64,000 nucleotides of DNA from Cryptomeria japonica (taxonomy: Eukaryota; Streptophyta; Pinopsida; Cupressales; Cupressaceae), in contig NC_081414.1 in NCBI RefSeq assembly GCF_030272615.1, positions 769,666,653 to 769,730,652 on the forward strand. The letters are read 5' to 3'. A program made the translations under genes and the position numbers. This document shows positions 43,441 through 54,535 of this stretch, piece after piece. The stretch's first letter is position 1. Every line of letters starts with the position of its first letter. Under the pieces are notes generated by a model. It was not told where the DNA came from, made no database searches, and saw only the letters and a list, made by a program, of their open reading frames with translations.

Positions 43441-44985
43441 CTATATAGGTTCATTTTTTATTATCTCAACTGCCAGTTCAGAGTCCATAGACCTTGAATC
43501 TCTTCTAAAGTGTTCATCAATCTTCACATTTGCACTCTCAATGGTTTTCTGCAATCTCTTATTAAAACATCTACATACCTTGCTCTTAGATGAATAACCA
43601 ATAAATATTCCTTCATCACTTCTAGGATCAAATTTACCAATATAATCATCTCTCATAATATAACATTTGCTTCCAAATATTCTGAAATATTTAAGAGTAG
43701 GAGTATTTCCAAACCATAGTTCATGAGAGGTGATGTGAACTCTATTGAAAGTGTAAACCATTGTATTCTTTGCTTCTCTTCAATACACATGAGGTAGGTT
43801 TTCTTCTGATATCATACTTCTAGCTGCATCCATAATAGTTCTGTTCTTCCTTTCCACAACTCCATTCTGCTGGGGTGTCTGAGGTGCCGATAGCTGTCTT
43901 CTGATTCCATTCACTTCACATAATGTATTAAATTCCTTAGATGTGAATTCACCTCCTTGATCTGATCTTAAAAATTTGATTTTCTTACCGGTTTGAATTT
44001 CCCAAAAGCTTCTAATTTCTCCTCGAGAAAGGTAACCCAACACATTCTAGAATAATCATCAATGATTAGCATAAAATATCTATCTCCTTGTAGACTTCTA
44101 GTTCTTGTTAGACCACATAAATCAGTACGAATTAAATCAAGAACATTATTGAATTTCTTTGGAATACTCTTAAAAGTTGTTCTAACTTGCTTTCCAAATT
44201 GACATTCCTTACATACCGGATTGTGAGGTTTTACAATCTTAGGTAAATCCCTTACTACCTTAGTTGTACTGATCTTTACAATGCAATCAAAATTTACATG
44301 ACAAAGTCTCTTATGCCATAACCAACTTTCATCAATATGTGCAATCAAACATGTCTTCTCATTGTTATTCAAATGAAAGATATTACGTCTAGTCTGATTA
44401 CTGGTAGCAATTTCCAAACCAGTTTTGTTCATGATTTTGCATTTACCATTCTTGAATTGTAACTGAAATCCCTTTTCAACTAATTGACCAACACTCAAAA
44501 GATTATGCTTAAAACCTTCAACATAATAAACGTTGTCAGTATTGTGCTTACCATCAAAAGATATAGTGCCTTTTCCTCTAATCAAACATGCTTTATCATC
44601 CCCAAATCTTACTAGACCTCCATTGTATTCCTGAAAAGTTGAGAATTTACTTTTATCACTAGTAATATGATGTGAACATCCGGAATCAATGACCCATTCA
44701 TCATTTTCTTCAATTTTAGTTGCCAGAGTCTGCTCTACCGATTGTACAGTAGGTGCCAGTTGATCTTCTATTATTGCAACAAAAGCCCATCCATTGTCTG
44801 CCGGTTCCTCATCAAAATCATCAGTAACTCCTTCATCAACATAGTAACATGATTTGTATCTATTCTTCTTAAATCTGTATCTCTGATATTCAGGGTTAGG
44901 CTTATATGTTCTTATAGCTTCTTCTCTCAATCTTGCATGTCTATCAGGACACATAGATGCCATATGACCAATTATATTGTAGTTA
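43441..44985 (-). pseudogene. pol: Protease and integrase of C3
   Basis: From the knuckle remnant HMASMCPDRHARLREE the frame continues to WVIDSGCSHHITSD (protease active site DSG), NLLSVGQLVEKG, and the integrase zinc region LWHKRLCHVNFD...CKECQFGKQ. The catalytic set is Asp in LIRTDLCG, Asp in RSDQGGEF and Glu in NGVVERKNRT. A frameshift near 43985 moves the reading frame inside the core, and a stop separates 43780 from VYTFNRVHIT (43761), after which KCYIMRDDYIGKFDPRSDEG follows. This is the part missing from C1. Confidence 0.87.
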
Positions 44986-45824
44986 AAACATTTAAATCAT
45001 CCTTTACCTTCATACTTACTTCCAACAGGACCTTTAGGCATTTTTCTTCTGAAGAGTGCTTCAAGTTCTTCCAATTCTTCATTTTCCTTTCTAATGTCTT
45101 CAAGTTATTTTGCATAAAGTGCTTTCCAATCAGATTTCTCAGATGATGATAATGATGCTGCAGATGATGATGATGATGCTTTGAAAGCTAAATCTGTCTT
45201 AATTGTAGCAAGAGGACCAAATTCCTCAAGCTCAAAAGTTGAAAGTTTTCCAACCAAGGTATCTCTAGATACTGATGTATTAGGCATTGTTCTCAATTCA
45301 TTAATAGTAGTTACTTTGATTTTGTATGCCGGTGGAAATTCTCTTAAAAATTTAGAAACAATCTCATCTTCACTTAAGGATCCTCCACAACATTGTATAC
45401 CCAAAACAATTTCATTAACTCTTTCCATAAAAGCAGAAATTCTTTCATCTTCTTCCATTTTTTGATTTTCATACCCGACCCAGAAGCATTCGAGTTTTGC
45501 AATTTTGATAGTGGTATCTCCTTCATTAAATGTCTCCAATTTATCCCAAATAGCTTTAGCAGTAGATCAGTTTGATAATCCCATGATTTGCTGATCTGAC
45601 AATGCACTCAAAAGTGCTTCTCTTGCTTTGCAATCATTCTCCTAATCTTTAGCCAAGTTTGGTGGATTAGGTTGACTCTCTGTAGGACCAACACAACCAT
45701 TCTTTGTAACATCCCATATGTCTCTTCCAATCTAATTCAGATGTGTCTCCATTTTGATCTTCCATATACCATAGTTAGTTCCATCAAGTTTCAGACTGTC
45801 CTTCCTGAAATAGTTAGTTGCCAT
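44986..45824 (-). pseudogene. gag: gag of copia C3
   Basis: Start at ATG 45824 (MATNYFRKDSLKLDGTNYG), the first after the primer site. One frame continues through LETFNEGDTTIKIAKLE, MERVNEIVLGIQCCGGSLSE, PPAYKIKVTTINELRT, an Ser/Ala-rich hinge and a zinc knuckle degraded to KCFNYNIIGHMASMC, in which the second Cys is Tyr. Stops interrupt at about 45730, 45650, 45570, 45103 and 45000 but the frame is kept into the protease. UBN2-type copia gag, closely related to C1. Confidence 0.87.
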
Positions 45825-45867
45825 AGAATCTCCTCAAGCTGTTAAACTTTTGCAAAAAGAGGACTTA

Positions 45868-45879
45868 GCTCTGATACAA
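45868..45879 (-). other. Primer-binding site of C3 (one mismatch)
   Basis: The minus strand reads TTGTATCAGAGC, one base off the initiator-methionine primer sequence TGGTATCAGAGC. It lies two bases from the 5' LTR. Confidence 0.8.
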
Positions 45880-45881
45880 AT

Positions 45882-46961
45882 TGTTAGGACCTAGAGGCAA
45901 CTGAGAGGGGGGGGGGTGAATCAGTTCTCTATTAATTTCAACCCAAATATAACGTAATAAAACTTGATGCATAATACCAGTAAACCAAACTTAATGTCGG
46001 TTGACAGTTTAACAGTTAATAACAATACTGGTGAAGTTTAATGCATGTAACAGAAAGAGAAATAACATCCACAACACATAACACAGATATTTGTATGTGG
46101 AAACCCTGTAAGGGGAAAAACCAAGGTAGGAAACCTTACCCACAATCAGATGATACTACTGTAGATAGTATGTGTGTACAAATGGGGTCTGCACATGTAG
46201 AATGGCCAATTGCCTAGAGCTCACTGCTCAATTACAAAAAGAGAGTCACACTGACTACAATTGGATGATTAAATCCAATGATAATGTACTGCTCAAAATA
46301 GCATCTTCAATGCTAGATTCAGTACTGGTTAAGCTTTGATTGTTTTCATCAACCTTCCTTGAATCTTCAAATGATGTGTGTGTGAGTAGCTCTGCTTATA
46401 TGCATATATACCAAATATCACAACCTTAAAATATCTTATATTATTCCTATCATCTATATCAATCTCACCATTGAGATCTTACATATATACCAAAACCTAA
46501 GACCAAATGTGTAGGTAGGATCACTAAGAATATTACAATTAAATCAATTACAAATGAATCAATATGTGATGAATCATGTTGGCTCAATGCATTTACAATA
46601 ATAACCAATCAATAAATCATCTCTATAACTTGTTGTGCTGATTTGGAATAGATAATGCTGGTCCATAACCTAGACCAACTTGCTACTAACAACAAATATG
46701 CAAACTCGATTAGACCAATAACCAAATCTCCAAAACAAGTATCCAAACCATGTCTTCGACATAACCAAGTAATCTCCAGATGATAACAAATCATCCTTAG
46801 TGCTAGTGAACAATATAACCTGTTGGTGAACCATATACCAGTGACTGTGCATAAGTCACTGAACATGCCGGTGAACATAACCAAAGATCTCCAGAAGGAT
46901 AAGTGCTGATAAGTGTTGACATCAATGACAAAACCAATGCAACACATCCATAATAACAACA
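45882..46961 (-). repeat. 5' LTR of C3
   Basis: TGTTAGGACCTAGAGG...TAACAACA on the plus strand, 1,080 bp. The terminal CCAACA is altered to AACAACA. ACGTGGAAACCC-type block near 46095-46122 (here ATGTGGAAACCC). Confidence 0.9.
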
Positions 46962-46966
46962 ATATA

Positions 46967-47216
46967 TATATATATATATATCTCCTTCCCTCTCTTTACT
47001 TATCTATATCTCTTCTCTCCCTCTACCTATATACATCCCCTCACTCCTTCCCTACCTCTACTTCTCTAAATACCTCTCCCTCTCCCTCTTTCCCTTTCTC
47101 TTTGTCCCACCCTCTCATGCACCCTCTTTACTTATCTCACTCTCACCCTTTCCCCCTCTACTTACCGCTATCTCCCCTCTCCCTCTCTCCACATACCTCT
47201 ACCTCTATTCATCTAT

Positions 47217-47276
<60 letters not shown>

Positions 47277-47400
47277 CCCTCTCTAATTTTCTTTATCTCA
47301 CTCTCTTTATATCCCCTCTCCTTATCTCTACCTACCTATCTTTCCATCCCATTATACTTTTATCTCCCCTAACTCTCTACCTACTTCCCTGCAAGTGAAG
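46967..47400 (+). repeat. (AT)n and pyrimidine-rich low-complexity tract, right half, with (CT)n
   Basis: The (AT)n run continues to 46981, then the same CTCTCCC/CTACCTA-type sequence as at 12890-13331 resumes. It includes a pure (CT) run of about 50 bp (47223-47272). Together with the left half it forms one locus split by 33.6 kb of insertions. Ser/Leu-rich open frames here are artefacts. Confidence 0.8.
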
Positions 47401-48173
47401 TTATAATGTTTTGAGTTTCAGATTTCAACTATTTTGGTCTTTGGATAATTATGATGTTGTATTCTACTTGGATTATATTCTTTTGGTTTGGGTTTGATTT
47501 GAAGGATGTGTATGGCTAATTTTTTGGGTCTCATAGTGGCATTTTTAGATCCACACCAAGTTCCATGCATTGGAGAATGCATTTAGGCCAACTGGTTGGT
47601 GTGTTTCATTATTCACCTACACACTTCATTTAATGTCAACCTTGGAGGATGTACTAGTGTATGCAATTCATTAGAATAATTTGGAAATGTCATATTGTAA
47701 TGTTTTTAAGGTCCTCTCTATCTCCTAGAGTGGACAACAATTAATTTTTTAGGTTTGAGTGGCCAAATTTATGTAATAATGTATATTCTATCTATGACCG
47801 ACCTAGTTAAGGGTTTTGATGATTAAGCTTGTATATGAAGGAGCACAAATGAATTAGTGAGGGTGTGAAATGAGCTTGAATTGATTTGCTGAAGGTGTGA
47901 AAGATCCATAAGAATATTTGGTATTGGAGATGTGTGAAAGACTGTGGTGAAGAGCTTTGATGATGATATTCTTAGTCTGATAGAGATCAAAGAATGTGTT
48001 CTTGAATAAGAAGTGTTTGTTAAGATATTGATTGATTGACATAGTTGCTCAAGATCAATTTCATAATCAAGAGATCTTATTCAAATTCCAACTCAGTTAT
48101 TTGTTTCTCTGCTAGAAGATAGTGAGTCACTTGGTAGCTTTTTGTATCTTTCCTTGAAACAGTGAGTTTCAGT
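47401..48173. other. Short single-copy-like interval, no gene seen
   Basis: About 770 bp of AT-rich sequence without LTR ends, repeats or an open frame of note. It continues, after C4, at 55705. Confidence 0.5.
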
Positions 48174-48178
48174 CATAC

Positions 48179-49326
48179 TTATGAATACTAAGAGGGGGGT
48201 TGAATTAGTATACCAAAAAATACTGAACTCAAACACTTAAATGGTTTAGTGGTTAGCCAGTATAACATATTTACTAACAAACCGGTTAAGACAAATGCAA
48301 ACCAAATAGAAAATAAAGCATTCACCCACAAGAGCACTATCACCATAACACAAGATATTTTGACGTGGAAACCCAAATGGGAAAAACCATGGTGAGATGA
48401 AACTCACAAGTAACTATCTACAGAATAGTAACCAGACCCGTTAAGGTCATACAATGTTCTTCACTAGAACAGATCCTATTAGGAATCTAGATCTATGTTA
48501 GGAGATAAGTACTATTAAAGACTACCTCGTGAGAGGATTTCAGATCCACAGTTGTGAACCACCTTGTTAAAGGATTTACAAAGGCTTTTCCAGGCCTACT
48601 CAGTTAAGGGTTTCAGACTTGTCAAAGATGTGAGTAATCAACAAGTGAGTGATCTAGATACTAGCATAGTATGCTTGGTTAGATCCTTGATAGCTCATTG
48701 TTAATGCACATTTAGCATTACTTCAGTCTTTAGTATCTCCACAATCTATTTCTTCACACAAACCTAATCTTCTCTTCTGCATTTGCACATACAGAAACCT
48801 CATGCACTTCTAAAACCCTATTTTTTGAAACCCTAGACATGATGTCCTTATAAAGGAATCTGATTTCATATCGGTCTAATAGGATTACATTGCAAGTTCC
48901 TAGGTTTAGTGCATCTAGACACATTTGGTAACACGACACAAAATCACCACCAAAGTGTCGGTGGATGATAACTCATCACAGAAATACCGATTGGTAACTC
49001 ATCACAGAGTAATACTGGTTTATATATTTAACCGATTACCAGTTCATACATTTTACCAATTACCAGTTTGTCAAAATGAATACTGGGAAAAATGATAACT
49101 ACCACTTTATTCCTTCGTTCCGCTTGAGATCCTTGAACTGCTTGAGGTCTTCATACCGCTTGAGATCGATAAACACTTTCTGCAAAACACCGATAGTCTA
49201 AAGACTATAATACATAATACCAGTTGGAACAAATACCAGTTGAGCATAACTCATACATACAAAGAGTGATCTCAAAGAAAGTCTGTGTCCATCAATGACA
49301 ATCACAACATCATCAAAATGCCAACA
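48179..49326 (-). repeat. 3' LTR of C4
   Basis: 1,148 bp; starts TTATGAATACTAAG (the TG has become TT) and ends ATGCCAACA. Contains TGACGTGGAAACCC...GGGAAAAACC at 48361-48387. Followed by ATCTCCCCCTTTGGCATTG, the antisense purine tract. Confidence 0.9.
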
Positions 49327-49605
49327 ATCTCCCCCTTTGGCATTGATGGCAACACTTAGGAAAATTTTGACATATAAGTGTTTTACAACAAAAAATATGC
49401 CATAATCAAAATTACTCCCCCTAAGCATATACACTATCCCTTTTCTATAAATGACAATGTATACTACTCCCTTAAAGAGATAACATGAAAGTATACATAA
49501 CATTCATCAAAATTTTAAATACAAAATACTACTCCCCCTTTGCCAACAATGACAAAGTACTGCAAAATAATCCCTGTTTCTCATTATCATTAAAATAATA
49601 AATAT
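49327..49605 (-). other. Purine tracts and 3' noncoding end of C4
   Basis: AAAGGGGGAGAT (49327-49338, minus) adjoins the 3' LTR. Antisense copies of the core, ACTCCCCC, recur near 49414 and 49531. No gene is seen. Confidence 0.7.
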
Positions 49606-52600
49606 TTATGACAATAATGAGTGAAACTTATCAAAAACTGATTTAAAATCATGCATAAAAATCTTCATGGATAAAGACCATGACTCAATTAATGAGGTAG
49701 AAACCTCACTTTCCATCTGCATTTGTGAGACCTATTCTTCCATGGCATCAATTGTGCTCATCTCTTGAGTGATCGTTAAAGATTCTAGATTGAGAAAGCA
49801 CTTCTAAAGAATTTGCAGTTTAGGTAATAAAATAAGTTGAAGTTCCTACAAATCTCTGGTCCCGTTGCTAATCTCCAACTCTATTCTAGCATACTAGAGC
49901 TGAAACCGGTGAACAATTTGCCCATATGTGGTGAAGGAATCATAGGGCGTCTTAAAGGTGCTTATGTATGCTTGCAAATCAGATTGCAGTTTTTCCTTAT
50001 GTGCAAGCACATCATCGCAAAATAGATGGGGTTGGATGATTTTTCTTAATAGTAGCTTACCCTTATCCATAGCATCTCTTATGTTCTTTTGTTGTTTTAG
50101 AAGTTCAGACCAGAGCTCATTCAGTTTCTTCACTAAGGTAGTGTTTAGTGCCTTTTGATGCTTCTTTTGTGCATTAGCTTTAGCAACCTCTTCCAGGCAT
50201 TGTACCTGGTCCTCCAAAATTGTACATAGAAGTTTTAGTTGGGCCAAAGAGGAATTGGTACTAGGGATAAGAGTATCCACCATAGTTTGAATAACATCTT
50301 GCTCATTTTTCCTCCTTAATGCTTACAGTCACTCTTGTGCAAGTTTAATGCTTTGGAGCAACTCCAATTTTTTTGCAGATTGGAGGTCAATAGGACTGGT
50401 TATGTCAACTGGTTTGGCTTGACCACTAGTTTCCTTTGGGGTCTCCACTTGTGTGCTTTTTGCCTCTTCCTTCTTCTCTTCTGCTTTTTTCTTTTCCTCT
50501 TCTACCTTCTTTTTCTCCTCTTCTTCTTTATTTTTCCTCTCTTCTTCCTCTTCCTTCCTTTTCTCTTCTTCTTTCCTATTCTCTTCCTCTTTCTTCTTCT
50601 CCTCCCCTTTCTTCTTTTCTTCTTCTTTCCTCTTTTCCTCTTCTTTTCTCTTCTCTTCTTCCTATTTCCTTTTCTTCTCTTCTTATTTCCTTTTCTTCTC
50701 TTCTTGTTTCCTCTTCTCTTCTTCCTATTTTGCTTGCTCTTTGTCAGCCTTTTCTTTGTCTTGTCTCTCCTTGTCTGCTTTTTCTTTTTTAGCATATGGA
50801 GTGACATCTTCAACATCTAATGCATCAACATCAATTGTGTCTAACCATTTTGTTACTCTTTCTCCTTTATCATCAAATTCCTCATCCGGTTTTCCAGTTT
50901 CCTGTTCCTGTTCGGCCTTCTTGTTAGCCTCAGACACTTGGTACAATCTCAGACTGACTTTGGCATGGGAGTGTGTATCTTTCACCACTTCAGAGACTTT
51001 GCCTTCCAGTAACAAGAGTCTTCTTCTTCTCATGAAGAAGAGGCCTTTGTACTTATCCATGATTTCATAGAGCTAGAATTTGACACATCAGGAAAATATT
51101 GTGCAAAGATTTCCTCTCTTATTTCCTGTTCCTTTTCAATGGCAATGCACCTTTTGTTATCTAAAGAATTGTATAAAGAATCCAGTGTCACTGATCTAAT
51201 TTCTGATGGCGACCGATCATTAATACATAGATATTGGATGACTTTATGTTCAACTTCCTCTTTTTCATTATGATTAAAATCATCAAAGTGATCTATTAAA
51301 TCACTTAGCACTTTTCTCCTAACATTCTTGATAGTCCTTTGACAATGTGTCAATGGTTTGTAAGAGGAAATGTCTATATTTACTAGTGCTGATGATGCCG
51401 GTTCATTGCTGGTTGTCTTTTCCTTCTTCATTGTTTGCATAGTCTTCTTAGGCTACACTTTAGGTTCTGTATCCTCAGAATCTGGTGAGTTGCTCTTAGC
51501 CTTCTGCTTTCTTTCAAAAACCTTGGCGGGTGAAACTTTCAGTTTCTTTTTGGCTGGTGACTACTTGGTCACTTTAGGACTTACTGAGGTAATCGGTGCA
51601 GATACCGATGGCACTGCCTTTCCCTTCTTCACTGAAGGTTCTTCAACTGGTTTTATCCTTTCCAAGTAAGTACCTGTTCTCTTCTTCTTTGGATCAAGAG
51701 GTGAGGCAAGTAGGGTAGAGGCATACCCATCTAGCATGTCATACATCACCTCATATCCCATGGGTTCAACTTTTTCTTTTCTGGGCTCCACTGCCTCCAT
51801 TATGCACTCATCTACTCTAATGATAAAGTAGATGTCCTCTTCATACTTCTTAACAATATCGCCAGATATTCTCATCCACTGGCTCATCTTCCGCTTGAAT
51901 TCATCAAAATATTTATTCAAGACTTTAGGATAATTGATTACCACCACTTGAAGACTTTCCTTGATTGTTTGGTAACCGTTTGGTTAGCAGACCATTGAAT
52001 ATCACCGACTCCCAAAAAATAGCCTTGAAAGTAGAAAAACAAACCTACAAAAAGTTGTCCAAATTTGAATCTTAGGGAACTGTCCTATTTGATAGACTTC
52101 AGGTTTAATAACAGTTGCTTTTGCATATAGGTGCATTGATCAAATGATGCATCTTCCATGATCATTTTGTAGGCAACATTTACCACTGCAGCAGAGACAA
52201 AGTTTATTTTGCTAGCATAGAACGTCCAGCATCTGATCACCATGCAGGCATGCTTGACCAAATCATCCTTGATGGTGTTGATGGTCATTCCCCATTGGTT
52301 GCTCACAGAACCGATGAGATTAGTCATATCAGTCTTGATGACTTTTCTTAGGGCTGGCACCTCAGCAGTGTTGTAGAAACTAGTGATGATATGAATGGCT
52401 TCAGGCATAATGTCATGTGTCCTTTTGAGATATATCTTGTCACCATGCACTCTGCTCTGGATGATGCGGATGTGATCTTCCATAAATTCTTCAAGAAAGT
52501 ACACCGCATTGTGAAGTTTCTTCCTCTCTAGGATGCTGTATTCCGATTTGATCTTCTTGTCATCCTCACAGAATAGACCTAGCTAAGAATGGATCACTAG

Positions 52601-52762
52601 AGATCCTAGGTCTTCCAATTTACAATCAATGTACCCTAAAATATCATCTTCCACTATAACTCCAGTGGGTATCTAGGATAGGGCATTGTATTTCATCTTC
52701 CGTTGGATAAAATCTGCTAAATCAACAGGTGCACTAGGACTAGAGTGTGATGCAGAAGCCAT
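49606..52762 (-). pseudogene. C4 ORF2: large unrecognised protein, relative of C2 ORF2
   Basis: Start at 52762 (MASASHSSPSAPVDLADFIQ). Recognisable blocks in order: IPTGVIVEDDILGYI; IRIIQSRVHGDKIYL, IMPEAIHIITSFYNTAEVP and KFGQLFVGLF (N-terminal domain); RISGDIVKKYEEDIYFIIRVD; basic Ser/Pro linker; KEEVEHKVIQYL and AIEKEQEIREEIFAQYFP; a Lys/Glu-rich repeat (50490-50740); and a C-terminal helical part (LKLLCTILEDQVQCLEEVAK) open to TAA at 49606. Each block has a counterpart in C2 ORF2. Frames 1, 2 and 0 are used in turn, so at least two frameshifts and many stops are present. No known enzyme or membrane motif is visible; function unknown. Confidence 0.72.
50490..50740 (-). repeat. Lys/Glu-rich coding repeat in C4 ORF2
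   Basis: The minus strand is nearly pure purine and encodes EEEKRK/EEKKRK units about a dozen times, with a period near 15-18 bp. Some units contain TAG. The plus-strand complement gives a spurious Leu/Phe-rich frame. Confidence 0.75.
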
Positions 52763-53204
52763 GAATGATAAACAAGAATTTTGATAAATACCTTCAGAAT
52801 TTTGAAATTTAGGGTTTGTCAAGACAACGTACACTTCACCACTTCGATTGTTTGAATACCACTTAGTGTTCTTCATTGATAGGTTGCAAGTACCTCAGAA
52901 TTCTTCCGCTAGATTTCAATTCACTCTGAATCGCAAGTCGAATCGCCTTTGGTCACTTTGCACTTGAAAATTTCTTTGCTCGCAAATTGATAAGTGAAAA
53001 TGACTTGAAAATCCCTTTTAAACAAATTCTTCACCTACCATAATAAATACTCCACCATTAGGGTATAAACCCTAATTTTTCCTTTTACCATTTCCGGTCT
53101 TTTGTCGATTGACAGGTAACACATTCCAGTTAAGGTCTTTTACCAGTGTAAACCGGGGGTTCGAAACATTTCACCGATTTGTTCCCCCTAAGCTTTTCTA
53201 AAGC

Positions 53205-54485
53205 TCAGTTTGTTGGTTCAGAGAATTCTACACTAGGTGTAGAAACCGGTTCTTCCTGTGACACTTCTTTAGGTTTCTTCTTCCATGTTGTCTTCACATC
53301 TGCTTGAACAGTTTCAACATCAATCTTTTCTTTCGGAGTGATTGGTATATCATCTGATATGTTCTTTCTCATCCTACAGATTCTAGCTGTGTGACCCGGT
53401 TTGTTGCAGTGATATAATACCATTCCAGGTGCTCTCCATGGTCCATTATTAACGTTTCCATTCTTTCTTTTGCATGTTGCAATAGTGTGACCACTGCCAT
53501 GATGGATCATACAAGTTTCTCTCCAACTAGTTGCCGCTTGATAGCCACCAATACCCGATTGATGGTCATAGATATTGTACCGGTTTGGATTCCAGTTCAC
53601 AGAGGATTCAGGAAAAACTCCTTGACTCCTTTGAGGATATCTTCCAGTGTTGTGTATAATAGACCTGCATTCAAATGCTCTATGCCCAAACTTGTCTCAT
53701 GCATAATAGTTTCCATTGAATCTATTGGATCTAGGCTTATTGTTTAGAAGATAAGGAAAATTATTGTAAGCCTTGTTTCTACATAAATTAGTAGCATGTC
53801 CTTCCTTGAGACAATTAGAGCAAATAGGTTTAAACTTTTGCTTACCTTTATCCTTTGGTGTCGATTGCTTCTTTGATGCTCCATCTTTTGTTCCAGAGGT
53901 CTCACCTTCCTCATAACTAGAAAAACCAAGTCCAGTGGTATTCTTTACCAGTTTTGTTGATTCAAGCTTTTGTTCTAGCTTAACAGTACTCTTATTGAGT
54001 TTGGCAAGTATTTCCTTTGACTCAGTGAGTTCCTTGGAAATAGCAGCATTGGAATCCTTCAAGGTTGCATTCTCAAAAATAGCCATGTTTAGTTCACCTT
54101 GCATTTCTTCTTTTTCCACTTTACTCTCTTGGAGATGAGTGCTAAGGGCATTGATTTCTTTCTTTAGCTTGGAGATCTCATGACTTTTGTCTTTTACCAG
54201 ATCTTCAACTTTCCTCTGGTGCTCAAGCTCTTCGCACATTCTGATAGTCAGTCCTTCTAGTTCCCTTCTCAGGTTAGCATTAGATTCATTCAGTTTTTCA
54301 ACTTCTTCAACTAGGGCTTCCATGTCTGCTTCATCAGAAGAACTATTTTCAGTAAGCTCCATCAGTTTTTCAGCATTCTCTCTTCTCTTTGCTAGAGAGG
54401 CTTTATATTTGACTTTAAGTTCATCAAAGGATTTCTGAGTCTAAGTGAGACGATGAGTAAGCTCCCTCATAGTGTATTCCCCCAT
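53205..54485 (-). pseudogene. C4 ORF1: coiled coil plus zinc knuckles
   Basis: Start at ATG 54485 (MGEYTMRELTHRLT), 37 bases inside the primer site. One frame of 427 codons ends at 53205. Residues 15-200 form a Glu/Lys/Leu-rich coiled coil (VEKLNESNANLRRELEG, ATLKDSNAAISKELTESKE). Then come GLGFSSYEEGETSG and knuckles CSNCLKEGHATNLC, KFGHRAFEC (partial), CMIHHGSGHTIATC and LYHCNKPGHTARIC, the last two with substituted ligands. Stops are near 54441, 53697 and 53601. Unlike C1/C3 gag there is no UBN2 capsid region: the frame goes straight from the start into the coiled coil. Likely RNA-binding by analogy. Confidence 0.8.
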
Positions 54486-54521
54486 ATCTCCTTTCAAGTG
54501 GTTAAAATTATAGAAAGGTTG

Positions 54522-54533
54522 GCTCTGATACCA
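54522..54533 (-). other. Primer-binding site of C4
   Basis: TGGTATCAGAGC on the minus strand, two bases from the 5' LTR, matching the 3' end of plant initiator-methionine tRNA perfectly. Confidence 0.92.
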
Positions 54534-54535
54534 AT

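Larger units (their letters stand above)
30817..46961 (-). mobile_element. Copia retrotransposon C3, minus strand, interrupted by G2, ATATA target duplication
   Basis: LTRs 30817-31898 (1,082 bp) and 45882-46961 (1,080 bp) bound the element, with ATATA just outside both ends (30812-30816 and 46962-46966). The minus-strand order is 5' LTR, primer site, gag, protease, integrase, reverse transcriptase, RNase H, purine tract, 3' LTR. Gypsy G2 was inserted at 33147-33151/41778-41782. Without G2 the element would be about 7.5 kb. Gag to integrase shares one frame with stops, then one frameshift. The reverse-transcriptase/RNase H junction is scrambled by tandem duplications on both sides of G2. Confidence 0.93.

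Noticed and set aside
46913-47398. 161-codon Ser/Leu/Pro-rich open frame
   Set aside because: Produced by (AT)n, (CT)n and related words at the edge of the C3 LTR.
48188-48376. Hydrophobic open frame, repeated at 54441-54734
   Set aside because: Located in both C4 LTRs; in the second copy it only runs by chance into the ORF1 start.
50335-51070. Three long Leu/Phe/Ser-rich plus-strand frames that look like membrane proteins
   Set aside because: They are the complement of the Lys/Glu-rich coding repeat of C4 ORF2 on the minus strand.
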